From NCBI RefSeq assembly GCF_023101765.2, contig NC_064214.1, positions 2,548,001-2,612,000 of the forward strand: a stretch of 64,000 bases of DNA, given 5' to 3'. The notes beneath the pieces were generated by a model, which did not search any database, was not told the DNA's origin, and was given only the letters and a program-made list of their open reading frames with translations. This stretch comes from Spodoptera frugiperda. Its lineage: Eukaryota > Arthropoda > Insecta > Lepidoptera > Noctuidae. Shown here one piece after another: positions 28,601 through 43,600 of this stretch (position 1 is its first letter; the number at the start of each line of letters is the position of its first letter). The position numbers and the translations under genes were made by a program.

Positions 28601-31600
28601 ATATGACCACAATGTATGGGTTTGTTAGAAAAAGCTTATTTATTGCATATGTATAATGAAATTTACTAAATTCCTCCCTCGTTCCTCTTAAGGTGGTGAC
28701 AACAGATCTGCATCACTCTTGCACAGCGGGGCACACCGGCACGTCTGCGTCGGCGCCGCTTGCCGCTGGTATCTGCGCTCTAGCTCTGCAAGCCAATAGA
28801 GACCTTACCTGGAGAGATATGCAGCATATTGGTAAGTGTTTACTAAATAATTCCTTATTACATTACTGCTTTACAAATTCTCTTCTGTCTATTATTGACT
28901 TTAGAATTAAAAATTGTTAGGACTAATATGAAGGCTATAATGAGATTAATACTTAGAGGACTAAGGGGGAGGCCTTTGTTCAGCATTGGACATCTCTCGG
29001 TTGATGATGATGATGATGATGAATGAGATTAAAAATGTAACTGATCGTAATAGTAACACTTTGTAACATAACTGGGAAATTACTTCTGCCTTCTTTTTGA
29101 GGCTTAATAGGTCTGATGTTACAACGAAATCCAAGTTAGATGGATAAGCTAGGCCTTGTCAGACATGGACTCCATTTGAATCTACCCATTCAACACTGTG
29201 AATATAACAGTGACTATGCAAGACTCAACCAATCCAACATATCACTATACGCATCTATCTACCTCTAATAAGTCCAGACACCATTAAAAATCATTCAGCA
29301 ATTCAATAAGGATATCAGGCAGCATTAGCCCAATCCAGGGCTGGATCGAGTTTCAATTAACCATGAATAGAGTGTAGCATCATTGTGTTACGAATCGATT
29401 ATGGGTTTAACTCAGCCAAGATGCTTAGATCGGATTTATTTTCTCACATAACGTTAAGGTTGGGTTCCAAGAATGGTTTTAGTGGAGTCGTTTTTGTCTA
29501 TGTTGGTGATTGCTTTCGTTGGATTAGTTGTAGTGTGTGGATTTGAGTGCTGGATCTTTTTGGGGTGTTTTGATATTTCTTAGGAATCATAGTAATATTG
29601 TGGGATTTTAATGTTTGTTTGAGCTCTTCAAAGTTAGGGCTTATATATCAACTGAACATTGCAACTTCAGAGAAAGATGTAAACTCTTACTCACAGTTCG
29701 CTAGCTTCACCATTTTGCTAGCTTTATCTGATAGTGTTTAGTGGCCAGAGGTTTAAAACTCCCACTTCTCACGCATGAGGGTGCGGGTTCGAAATTTATC
29801 AACGAAAAGTATAATGATTTTTTACGAGTTATGTGTAGTTTTTAAGATTATTTGGACACTACTGACGAACGGTGTAGGAAAACATCGTGAGAAAACGCTA
29901 AGGTTTGAAATCGCCAACTGCGTTGAGCAAGCGTGGTGATTAATGCTCAAATCTCTGTGTAAGAAGAGGCCTTTGGTCAGCGGGGTCCACTTACACTTAT
30001 GATGTAAATATGATAAAGACGAACTTATAGCTATTCTATACAACCGCAAGTACTAAACTTAATATCATGTTTATTTTATGTGACGTTACAAAACTGTCAT
30101 AAATAAATAAACATATAAGTAAAGTGTTTACGTTAGCCATACATCGAGCTAAACCCTTTCCAGATAAACAGTCGAGATTGTACATTACACATTAAATGTA
30201 GATTTACTTGGCGTTCATAAAATCGAAGGTTATGGCAAATAAATCCGTGATAAGTGTGACGGATTGAGATATAACATTTTTATAGTCGAATTCTCGCGCC
30301 ATATTGAGAAGATCTTTTAAATCTAATAAGCGATTACACATTATATTACAGGTAATAAAGCAAAAAATTGTATTGACTGTTATTTAATACGGATTTAAGG
30401 TTGAATTTTCTATAAAATTTGAATTATGAGAAAAACATTGCCCCTCACTAGAATTTTCTCCTGTATCGTGGGTGCGTTAACAAACACAAGTTCACACACA
30501 CATGATACCCAGACCCGAAACAACAATTTGTGGATCACACAAAGAATTGCTCCGTGCGGGAGTCGAACCCCCTATACTTTATTTGCTAGCCGACTGCCCA
30601 ACCACCACGCCAACAGTTGATATTTTTTGAATTAATTAAGTAAGTAGTTTAGTTATATCGAAAGCCCTAAAACTGTTCCTAATACAAGAATAAAAGATAG
30701 AACCTGATGTTCAGAATCCACATTTATACTAGTCATTCATTTTACTACTAATACTAAAAAGAAAAGAAAATGTAGACTAATGTATCAGAAAGGGGATATG
30801 AAAAAAATATTGTCGTGAATCCCTTCCCGTTTAACGATGCAGTAGTAAAAAATAACGAGGATTGCTTATTTGTAGTACTTCACTCGGAAACCAATACGAA
30901 GGTTGACCAAAAGTAGGAGAGAAAGTCGTAAAGAAAATTGTCGGCTGAAGGATTGTGAGAATCGGGGTGCTTTTGCACGAGAGATGCGCTATGCTACGCT
31001 AACAAAAATAAACAGAAATATTAAGAAATTTTCGAATATTAAAAATACTTTGAATAGAAAAAAAGCCCTGTACTATTTTGCTCGAGCCGGGAATCAAGCC
31101 CGAGTTCTCTTGCCCGGCAGTCGCACTTGCGACCACTCGACCAACGATGCAGTCAGTTTAACCCGTGGTATGTCGGGAGCGCGGATCCACGAGAGACACA
31201 ATGTATTTTCTATTGTTGTCTTATATACAAAAGGTTAATAGTAGATAGTATTTGAAAATGTTGTCACGAAATACCTACGTTGCTACCTAACTTAGCTGTC
31301 TATTTTCGTCTCTTATATAAGGAAAGAATCTGTATCAAATACCTATCTATCCCTAATTTTATTAGCTTTCATTCGTCATACGAAAGAGGTAGGAAAAGGT
31401 TTCGCTATAAGATTACGGAGTCCAATTCTAATGTGACTAGACTATTATAGATATGTTACGTAATCTGCGGAAATATCTTTGAATCTTTTTGTGTTTACGA
31501 AATATATGACGTAATACGTATGTTCCTTTATTTAGGTGTTATTTAAAGATTTTGGAAATAAAGGTGGCTCTTCTCTGATTATTAATCTCAGTTTTAATTT

Positions 31601-34600
31601 GAATATGCTTCAAGAGAATGATTACTTTTTTTTTACAAGAAATGAAAAGTTGGATAAATAAATATGTACAACTTAATACTAAAACAAAGAAAAATAAAAT
31701 AAAATATTTACAGACTGTACATAGTATGTATTTATTAATTGCTACCAGTGTGAATAAAAAAATAATATATATATTGTAATAGTTGAGCTTTATGAAATTA
31801 ACCAGTTATGTACCTATTATTATAAAACATTTTCAGAAAAAATAATACAACAAATTTAACCTAGAAACATTAATTCAAAACTACATTAGCGACTAATATT
31901 TTAGTAACATTTGAACGCAATTAAATGTATTTACAAAGTTAATTAAGGTTCAATTTATAAATAATGACTTTTGGTGTTTTATCATTTATACTAGTAAATA
32001 ATAATGCGAAATCAGTATGTTTGTAGAACATAATTAAAATGAATTTACTTAACACATTAGACGCCATGTCGGACAACGTTGTTCGACACTAGTGGAGCAA
32101 TAGCCTAAAACAGTTTTTTTGTTGGCAGTAAAAGGCTTCATTATTTCTCCAAAATAGTTAGAGAGATCTTTCTCTCTAACTACCGACCGACGACCACACA
32201 ACGCCATCTAGTACGATTCTTACATACTTCTAAAGCTACTACACGTTCATAGGACTGAAAATATAACTATGAAAACTATGTGTATTTTTTAACACATTTC
32301 ACTGTTTAGTAGTTTTGTGTATGTATTAATTAAAATGTAGTTGTAAAAAGTCCACGAAATAGTGAATACTCCTAGTACATAAAACTAGTCACATCACAGA
32401 CTTAAAAAAACATATTTTCCCTATACATACAGGTACATTTTCATGGAAGTCATGCAATAGTATATTTTGATAAAGCTCACAGGAGCAAAGCCGCAGTCAA
32501 AATCCATGTAAATAAATATTGTATTTGTTCCATTTTATATAGTACACAATACATCGTAATCATATATGTATGAGGCTTTATTCATAAGCTGATTTCAATG
32601 TTTTCCTCCCGTCATGTTATTTTGATGTGTCGTTTATTATGGTTTATACAGATTCTGGAAAATCCGTCACCGAATCTGGAAAATCCGTAACTAAATCTGG
32701 AATATCCGTCACTAATCCTGGAAAATTCGTCACTAACCCTGAAAAATTCGTCACTAACTCTGGAATTTAGTGCGAATTGTCCACGGATGGGTATAAAGAG
32801 TTTCTATAAGTGTTTTTGTACAACTTTTGTTTCGTAAGGAATTGAGTGTCGAAGTTTCTGGAATGTCCAAGACAAGTTAGACTTAGGAGAGTATTTACAT
32901 AACGTTGTTTGCTAACTGTTTTTGTTTGACAAGCTATTTTGTTAAGCGGCTCTTGGCTTACGCAGTGGGTTGTTACAGCCACTATTGCTACTATAAATAG
33001 AAATGAATTATTCTATAAACAGTTTTGTCCCTTTTTATGATGAGGTTGTTTATTTATATTTAGACGTTACGTACAAGTGTTTAGTTTACGTTTTACGCAA
33101 GAGAGTTTGTCTTTAGATAAGTAATACTTGAAAACTACTGGAATTTCAACAAATTTACAGTTTTTTTTGGACTCTACAGTGCTCTAAAATAAGCTCGGCT
33201 ATTGTAACATATTTTTTATTTATTTCGTTTATTTTTTAAAGAATCCCCGTTTTAGTTCTTTTTAAGATCTAATTAACACTGTTTATACTTAAATCTGCAT
33301 TTACAGTGTCATTATCCCGTAAACATTTAACAATTAGCTGTTCAGTGTATCCTTGATGACCTATTTAGCGACAAACATTAAGCTGATTGGCAAACTTGGC
33401 CCTATGGAACACGCATTACCGCCCTTATCTACCCTTAGTTTAAGTTTTAATTGTAAACAGTATAATAATGATTATAGGGTCCAATATCGCTTAGAAATAG
33501 TTGGGTTACGAAGGTTTAGTTTCAAACTATCTCTGTAAACGATATTTGAAGTTTTATATGAGTTTTGTAGGGGTAGGGATGTGCTATAAAGAGTCGTAGT
33601 CACGTGTCTGTAGTTGTGTGAGTACACATGTACAGTATGATCATTTTTATTAGGGATAGACTCAATCTGGTTTCAGTAACTTTTTGTTTTAGATTTTAGT
33701 ATCTTGTAGTTGGTATATTTTTATTTTGGGGTAATGTTAAACGTATGACGCATAGAAATCTAATTAGTTTCGTCAATAGAGTAGGTACAGTACTATTAAG
33801 TGTTTAGATTTGTGAAATTCTCGGTATCTAATAGGTGTTGGAAACTATGTCCGATTTTGGACAATCCGTCACCCGTCATCGATCGAACAGTAGGTGTGAA
33901 TTCGTGATGAAGAAATTCTTAGAGTATCAACAAGATTTGTTACAGCTACGGAATATTTCCTTTTACTAAGAAATTGTACAATTTCTTGTCAAGTTTGTAT
34001 ACAAAACAACTCCACAACAAGTGTATTAAGTAAATGAATAACTTTAACTTCCTCGTAGGCCAGAGGTTGATTTGCTTTCTAATTACATGAAATTTTATAG
34101 GAAAATAGAAGTAAGAATCATTAAAAGGTAGCGCTCGTTTCCTAAAAGCGAAAACTTTTCAAAACGTCCATAATCAATTTCAAAATCTATCCAAAAAATA
34201 AAATAGTTTTTTATCTATGTATTGTGTACCAAACTTTAAACACATTTTTTCTCCAACAGTGGTCCGAACAGCGAGACCCGAGCGTCTCAGCATTGGTGGA
34301 GAATGGCGAGTCAACGGGGTTGGTAGAAACGTCTCCCACTCCTTCGGCTATGGACTCCTGGATGCTGCTGGCATGGTGAGGCTGGCCAAGAGCTGGAGGA
34401 CTGTACCACCGCAGCGAAGATGCGAACTAGCAGCTCCAAGGCCACAGAGACCAGTTCCACCTCGGTCTTCTGTTACATTGCAGGTGAGATTTAACTTTAA
34501 GTTGTGGGTTTTAGAGATGTAAATTGGTTGATTGTTTTGTTAATAAGGTAATCTTGAAGGCTGAAAAATTCCAAACACCCCGGTCCTAATCTTGCTCTTC

Positions 34601-37600
34601 GAGCTGGAGCTCCGGTAAACCCGCTAGGTAGTTCGCAGCTTCGGATCAGGCATCAGCCGTACAGGGCCCCATGTGGGTGGTAATCCTGAATGCTACTGGA
34701 CTGTTTTGGGTCATTTATTATTAATTAGCAAAAGTCTTGGGACGTCCGTTACGTACAGTTATGCGTATATTTTTGAGGAACAAAAGGTGCGATGTAAAGT
34801 TGTATTTCAATCATTTAGGTTTCACCTACAATGAAATCTAGAACCAGAATATATTCAAAACATAAATGGATTATTCGTCACAGATTTTTTACATTTCAAA
34901 ACATACAAAAATCGTGTACACATTTTTGAACACACAACACCAATAACAATCGTTTGACATGTAAAGACATCAAATAAAATATTCGCTCGCAGTGACGCGT
35001 GTTATACGCATAACAAATGCAGATTTGCGAATCAATGTGCGCATAACATGTATACTCGTATACCTATATACATTGAAAATGTTGTACTGCATAAATACAT
35101 GGGTATAATCGATGGTGAATGATCGGGCGTGATCTCGTGACTAGAATAACATAGTGTTATGTCTCTTAATACTCAAAGCGTGAGGTAGATCTGCATAGAG
35201 AGCCACTTTTTGCGCTGGATGAGTCGCATTTGGCAAAGAATGTAATTATTTACACACATCGGGATCAATTCTTGACTCTGGGCTATAACTAAATCCAAGA
35301 AAATTCTTATAATTATTTGCTCAACCTGGTAATCACATCCTATACTCCTTACCCGGAGTCGCAGCTACTCTCGTCCAACGACACAGACACTAGATCATCG
35401 CAGTCTCACAAATATGGTTAGAAACCACAGTAGCACAGTAACCCAGCAGCGGTGAGTAATACGGGTAAGAAACCACGGTCGAAATAAATGACAGAAACCC
35501 GGATAAGCCAAAACAAACTCTTGTCCAAACGCCATAAAGACTGAAAACTCAAGAAAATTTAATACAAATGCAAAACTTAGTACATTAACCGAAGCTTAAT
35601 AGCCCGATAAGTTCACAAAGTTTGGCAATAATGATTTTTAATTGCTTTTTAAACGGCTATATTCTGAATACTCGCAATGACTGTTTCGTTGATCGAAAGC
35701 TCGCAAGAGCGATAAGAAATTTGTATATATTGTAGTTTATGTAGTATTTCATATATTTATATATGTATTAAAAAAATATAATCGACGATCCATATCAGGC
35801 AGATAAGTCGTTAATGGATATACAAACAAACTTTCATATTTATAATATACTAGCTGCTATCAGCGGCTTCGTCCGCGATTCCATGAGATAAAAATCTATT
35901 CTATCATCCTAGTCAGCTGAAACCCTGTCTGTATACCAAATATCATCAAAATCCGTTCAGTAGTTTCAGCGTAATTAATTAATAAACAAACTTCCACATT
36001 GATAATATTAGGTAAGTCTGATAGTGTGATATACAAGTAGAAATGTCCAGAACTCCAGAAGTATCCAGAACACTGGATATCATTAACAATTGGACTTGGT
36101 ATAAAGGATATTATGCAGTACGATGCCTTTTAGTATCACTACCGTGGTACCGAGTTTATGCTAATAGCGTCGGAAAAGCGTTCACACACATTACCATATA
36201 TAACCATCTGCATGTGTGCAGTAGTACATTCATTACACCTAGTGCCACTGTCATATTGTGTTCAGTAAATCAACTGGTTCAAAGATAGAGTGTATTTAAA
36301 TGAATCGATATACAATCAAGCACTTCCGAAATTTCGATGTACATATGTAAAATCGTAAAAATACTTTAATGGCATCCGAGTCTCCAATGTTGTCGACTAC
36401 GAGTATACTGCCAGTGTCGAGTGTTCCCTTTTGTATGAATATGGAATTGTGGCAAAATAACATGACAAGTGACAGATGACAGAAGTCGCACATAGAAATC
36501 AACGGATGACGTCATAAAAAATCCTACATCGCACATATGAAGTTTATATGCGAATAAATATGGATAGAAAATCCCAACGAACAACAGTTGGGCAGAAAAC
36601 CCGCCAGACACGATCACCTCACTTGATCGCAGGATTCTCCTTTTCTTAAGGAATTTTACTCTCTGTTCCTTATAAACATATAAACTCATACAATGGGTGT
36701 CATATTGAATACAAGTAGTATATACACTTCTGTTACCTCTTCTAAGATTAAAAGCCATAATGTTATGTTAATCAACAAATGTATGTGACGTCATTAAAAC
36801 ATGTAGTATCCCAACGTTAGAACCATTTAGCTCCAAAATGTATGTATCTTGAGAGAAATTCTTGTACCCTAGGTTTTACACGTCATTGCAAATTGCACTT
36901 TATGTAAGCGTGGAGAAATGTGTTTTCAGCTTATTGCATTTTAGCGCATCTCACGAATGAAGTGACGTCTGCTACGCGGGATGGAGTTTTGCATCTGTAA
37001 AAGTAAAAAAGCAATACAAGATAGCTGGATTCTTAAGATTTATCCTTTCTCAGATGTTTTTATAAAATATTCTTGAAGCGTAGTTTTTCAAATATACAGA
37101 AAACCAGATGATTTATGATGGTTTCGCAGATGCATTACGTTCGGGCATCTATTATGTTTTCAAGACAAAAATAAACATGGAAGTACATACAATATTATTA
37201 CAGTTGTTTCTGACAACTGTTTTTTTTTTCTTCTTCTTTCACTACTTCTCCTGCTTTGGACGAAGCGAAAGGGAGTGTCAGACACTCCGTCCCTACTCCT
37301 GCTTTTCGCGGCGTCAGTCCTACTGGGCCACATCTTTGGTGGTCTGATGGCTTTTTGAGGCGAGCGTGGAACGCGACACGCCCTACGCACAACAATTGTC
37401 TTCTAATAATAACTTAGAATAAGAAAATACTGAAAATAAATTTTCGAGCGTAGATATCACCTAATCATACAGTATGCAAATTTGACTTATTAGCACGCAA
37501 TCGTCTTTCTAAATCCTATATGTAACGACTATCTACCATTGTTAAGCATCCATTGACGACTTTCTTCTTTCACAGCTGGACGTGGGCGCTTGTCCAGGAG

Positions 37601-40600
37601 TAAACTACTTGGAGCACGTGCAGGCACGCGTGTCACTGTCGGCTGCGAGACGTGGTGACCTTCGCATCGTCCTTACTTCACCAGCTGGAACAAAAGTCAC
37701 TCTACTTGCACCGAGGTATGTGGCCTGTTAAAAATTGTGTTGATATTTATCAGTTGTATGGTTAAAAGAGGTTTATTTGTTAGTGAAAATGATTGTACGT
37801 ATGTCTTAGGCCACTTTAAATAAGAATTAAACATTTTATCGATCAATATAAAACGAATATGGCAATTAGCATTTTTTGCATTGCTTCATATACCGTACTA
37901 TGGTTTGGTTAGTTGTATTTAAGTAAAAGAAACTGTTCTCTGTGTTTTTTCCCGTTCTATATATAGGGTACCTGTTATTAGTGAAGGATATTTAAACACG
38001 TGATTGTACTCATGATTACAAAACAACTTTCCCAAAGAAACTTTTTTGTATACTCATTATTTTTATTTTTATCACAATAACAAAACAATAAAAAATCATT
38101 AGCATGTGCGTATAAAGTCCCAGAATCAAAGCAAAATCACAATTACCATTTTACTCATAAATTTATAACAGCTAAAATCATAGGTTTCAGAGTTTAAACA
38201 ACACAATACACTCTAAACTTAAAACATTATACATTTACTAACTTTATATATAAATATTTTACCGTATTCTACGACACAAACTAATAGCACTTGGTATTTC
38301 TTAAACCACGAGTACATTTGGTGTGTCCGGTACAGTACGGTACATAAATGTCGTTGCTATGTAGATGGAGCTCGGCAGTAATTGAGGTATAATGGCTCCG
38401 GTACACAATGGCTCTCACATTGGCAGCTTTACAATCTCCATTGAGCGAACAAGTTATATGTAGATGTAGAACTGTATATAGTCTGTGGGGGAAAGAGGAT
38501 TGAATTGCCGAATAATCTTAAATGAGGGTTTCTTTATCATCATCATCATAATGTAATTGACTGCACTGCAATTTAACAGCACGCAACCTGTCGTAGGTTC
38601 GATTCCCGCACGGGGCAACTCTTTGTGTGTTCCACAAATTGTTTTTGTCGGGTCTGGGTGTCATGTATGACACAGGGAAAATCTTAGTGCAGGGTATTTC
38701 TTTTATATGAAAAAAATGTATAAACCACAAAACGTTTAATTCTGATCATATACACAACTCAAGAACTTCAGGTTAGTCAATAAGACGGTTTAGTCAAAGA
38801 CGAAAAAAAAAACATAAAATAGATTTGATGAAATCATTAAGATTTTGATAAAGTTCAATTTAATATTCTTTCCAAAAGCGGCTATATTTTATAATCTCAC
38901 TGTAATGTTCAAAGTTAACCCACTGTTCAGTAATGCACTGTACTCTCTCAAAGCTAATGCACGATGCTATGATGTGCTGTGACATGGAACAACGTGACCG
39001 CAAATACAAAATGTGCCATCTATTCAGTTTAGAATAGACGTGATAATGTATCACTAAATACCATCCTAACTGTTCCTATGTCCCCGTTCATTGTATGTGT
39101 GAGTAACGCAAAAATATTACAACGAACCACTCCAGTTGTTTGAAATATTATCTAATTTGAAATACGCACACATTTATATGCGGACCACGCATACAATTTT
39201 AGCAATTTGTCAAACAATTCCGAACAGAATACGTCCTGACAATACGATTAATCGTGTACGGTGTGTTGTTAGTTAGTCAGTTTATTAAAGCCGACAAGAC
39301 GCTAACTAGACGCTCACAGCGGGTGTAATTAGACAGTTAATTTTCCGGCAGGCCGCACGACTCGTCTCGCACTGGGTTCAGCTCGTGGCCTTTCATGTCT
39401 GTGCACATGTGGGGCGAGTCACCGCTCGGGCCCTGGCGGCTGGAAGTCACCAACGAGGGACGATTTATGGGTAAGCTAAACAAAATTACATACTGAATTC
39501 TGCAACAGGTGAACACTTTGACAAAGGAATGTAAAGAATGAAATATGTTCGTCCTCCATACATACATCTTACTTCTTTTAGAGAATCATGAATAACAAAG
39601 AGTTTGCGCGTGATCCGCAAAGTTTTTATGACCACATTTATAACGAATGGCTTGTCACAAAAGTCGGCGGTCTGGAAATTTTCAAGGCCCAGAAAGGCTT
39701 AAGATGTCTCTTAGGAACATTGTTCAGTCAGCACAGCTACTTATCATTGTATTAAACGAAAAGATTTCCAGTAGTTTTGGTAGCTGAATCAAAAAATGTA
39801 AATCAATATCTGTTTCTTCAATTCCACGTCATAGGGCGAGCGACGTTGCAAGATTGGTCTTTAACTTTATATGGAACTAGCACGCCTGCAGCTAAAAACG
39901 ATCCCATACCGTTCCGGAATCCAATTATACGCAACAAGGGCAACGCAACGCGACCTATCGTGGTTCAGGCGGGCCGCAAAAACAATAGAGGGAAGCCCGT
40001 GCCGATCGTCCCCACGTATACCGTGGGGCTAGTGAAGAGGAAAAAGAATAAGAACTCTAAGAATCCGAATAGGAACTCACAAAAGTCAAAACAGAGTCGG
40101 CCGGCGACTCGGTCGCCTATAGAGAGTACGACGGCACGGGTGACGACGTCGACGGCGGCCGACCTGAGTCTGAACCTGCGCGCGGATCTGACGGACCCGC
40201 TGGCGGACGCTCGCGGCCGCAAGATGTCGAGCCTGTTCGAGCAGTACCCGAAGATACAGCGCATATACCCCGCGCCGCTGCAAGCCCACGGTACTGCCTG
40301 CATGTCGTGTCAGTTCGTTTAGCCCCGGCCGTTTTATTTCGCCGCCTAGTTTGTGCCTGCACGTCAATTACCTTTGTTCCAGACTCCGCCGCTCTTTGCA
40401 TGTCGTGTGTTTGCATTGTTTACATTTTATTTTGTAGCAGAACTTTATTTAACGAAACAGTTTCAATTGAGTTTTGTTTTCAATTAAGTAATTACTGTAT
40501 CGTACATGATGTAGACAGTGACGGATAATTGAGTTTGTGTGAAATTTTCAGTTTATTTCTGTTGTTTTTTTCTTTTGTAGTCGTTACTGTCGATCAAGCA

Positions 40601-43600
40601 GCAATATTCTTTTCTTTGCTAGTTTATATTATATTCACGCTTTATTTGTTTTTTTATTTTTTTGTAACTTTATTTGCTTTTATTGTAGAAAGCACACCTG
40701 GGAAATTCTTAATGACAAGTTAATTAAAGTGTAATATTTCTTCAGCTGGTCCACTGACTCAATGGGAGTTGATATTCTACGGTACGGAGACGCCTCCTCA
40801 AGAGGAAGACGCGTCTCCTGAGACAAACTCGTTGAGTGGTGGAGCGGCGCCGGTGGCGGTTGCCGGTCCGGCAGAAATGCCGGGGCCGGTGACGACGTGG
40901 AACGGCGCGAACGAGCCCCCCGAGTCAGTTGAGGAAGTGAGACAGAATGCACTCGACGACGACCTCACCCTCGTCTGGCATTCGCACACGGTGAGTTTGA
41001 ACTCTGTTCGTTGTTTACTCTGTGCAAACAATTCCTTGATTCATATTTTGTGAGCTTCGTTTGGTATTGAAACAAAGCGTGTTGCTGTTCGTAACGTTTC
41101 TTATAACATTAATCGACATCGCAACGATCTAGTTACTTAGAATTAATATTGTAGTAACTCACATAATATACCTATAGTGTCGTGATTATTACAGAACGTG
41201 TAGAATACTAGAGAGAATAGAGGTCACAAAATCACAATTATATTAACATTTTTTTTCAGGGGGAAAATCCTCCAATGACTTTTCCCGATTCTTCTCCAAA
41301 TTATATATTAGCATGGGCTGTTATAAGGTATTGATAATACATTGGCAAAAAAAAGGTATATAAAAACCTAATTTCATATTTCTATATACAGATTTGCAAA
41401 AACAAAGAAAAGTCAATTTGTAATCGACTTTCTTTGTTCTGATATAAACATACACATTTGTTTATATGTATGTTCAATAACAGTATTAAAATATTATTAT
41501 GTTAGATCAAAACAACTAGTCTTGTATAAATAACTAGACAATGGGGGTAATAAAAACAAATGCTAATAGTAATACGAACTATATTATTAGTATTGAGACA
41601 AAGTGATTGATGGAGAAATGATTTAATGACGGTCGATATTAGTACATTTACTTATGTGTTATTCCATTATTATACGGCCTCACAGAAAATCGGCGTGAAA
41701 CAACTTGTTTTGTGTTGTTTTGTGTTTCGTTGTGAAAATGAGTTTACGGGGGACCCAAACAACCCAATTCCCAAGCCCCGATTCCCCAACAACCCTTAAA
41801 TTGCTATTCCCCAAAAGGCCGGCAACGCTCTTATAACGCAACTAGTGTTTCGGGTGATTGCTTACCATCAGGTGATCCGTCTGCTCGTTTACCGGCTTAT
41901 ATCATAGAAAAATATATGTAATACATCTCTATGTCACACTTGATCTAGATGTGATAGCTTTTGCGTGCAAACATCTATCTCTGTATATGTTTTCATACGT
42001 TTGCATTCAAAATATCAGTCGAATAGGTGTGTGTAAGGCCATCTTTTTCGTTGTATTAAAAACTTGTACAATTTCGTACAAAATGTTCAAAAAAAAAAAA
42101 AAAGAAAAATAGCAATTTGTGGGAAAATTATGTGGATGGGGCATAAATCGTGAGGCAATTGAGTGCCGGGCAAACAAGTACCCATAACTGTTGGGAAAAA
42201 TGTTACCCAATTAAGTTGTTTATATCGAAATTGTAATATATCCTCTTCCTGGTTTCGGTTTGTTATGGTCGTAAACTGTGAATGCTGTGTTATAAACACT
42301 GTTATATGTTTATAATATGACCCAATTACATTGCAAATGATAAGGTCTTTTATTCCGCAAGGTATGATAAATTTTTCTTTTACTTTCCTTGCCACCCAGT
42401 TGCCCAGCCAACTCTCAATATTAAATGTAACACCCAGTTTCCATGTAATAGTGGGTGAGTCTATTACCATAGATTCGGATTCCATGGGATTCCTAAGAAT
42501 TCCTTATTAGAAAATCTCAATAATACTTCGCCCTACCCTAAAATTGTTTTAAGATAACGAAACACTTACAATATTGGTCCTTGCTCAGTATTTGCACTCT
42601 CAATCACTCAACCGCAGACCGTATTGTTTTTAAAACTACAAAAATAGTAGAGAATCCCGTACAAATATCCGGTCCGTAACATTTGATCAACCGTATTCAG
42701 TTTGACTTGTTGTCAACATCAGATATGCGCTCCACTATGCACTGTAGCAACGCAGGGGAAAAATCAGATTTGCAAAATCGAATTCCCTAGTTTTCTACGG
42801 TTGCCTGCCTAGGTTGCCTACGCTTCGGTCTAGATTTACCGTGGTATATTCAAACTGCCTCGTTGGTAGAATTTTCGTAAACTTGATAGCCAAAAATAGC
42901 CATGGTGAGATGAAAAAAAAATGGGATTTCAGTTTTCAATTTTTTGCGTATAGAAAGGTATCACATGAAATTAACACGGAGTGTAGATAGATAGTCAGAC
43001 TTAGGTCCTTGTTACCGTCAATAACTGGCTAAAACTCCGTATTACTTGCGGATTCGTATTTTAAATGGCGAAAAGTGGGTGTAATTATTTCATGTCAAAT
43101 CATTTATTCCAATTAAACCATAAATACTTAGGTACTTTTGAAACTTCAACAAAAACGAAATAAACGATAGTTTGTCAGTCTATCCGTCAGTGACGCTGGG
43201 AGCTCGTTTTAGGGTATTTTTGAAATCTGCTGTTTACTTAGAGGGATAAACGTTCTGATAGTCATGTACCATGTTACTGTAGACGCAGAACTTACACAGC
43301 TTGTGGCTAAATCAATCAGATGCATGGTGAGGTAGCATTAACTCGACTAATTGACTAATGCACCCTGCAGGCGATAGATTTGCACGCACCTGTGTTATCG
43401 GCCTAATTTAACGCTCCAACCACCAGCCAATTAGCAAAGCCATACATTTTTAAAATCGCTGATTGGACAACAGCTTTGTTGAAAAACTTTTAAGCCGCGT
43501 TGTACGTAGGTTTGATTGCTGACATATTTTTTGTAGGTACTGCTTTTTGTTCTATATTTTTGGCCTACCATTTTTCTGGTTCGTTACGGTTTGCACTGAC

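Larger units (their letters stand above)
28832..34259 (+). other. Intron g/h
   Basis: A 5.43-kb intron with three SINE-like elements (29730, 30430, 31065), a GATGAT microsatellite near 29003-29021, a hairpin (32155) and a 21-bp minisatellite (32653). No exon seen. Confidence 0.75.
34484..37575 (+). other. Intron h/i
   Basis: A 3.09-kb intron with R1 copies at 34577-34680 and 37248-37395 and a LINE-like end at 35839-36013. The minus-strand open frame 36366-36758 shows no recognisable domain. Confidence 0.75.

Noticed and set aside
36366..36758. 130-codon minus-strand open frame
   Set aside because: No recognisable domain, no splice partners, and composition like its intron surroundings.
42087..42485. 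132-codon minus-strand open frame
   Set aside because: It begins with ordinary intron sequence and ends in a poly-Phe run from a T/A tract; no family similarity seen.
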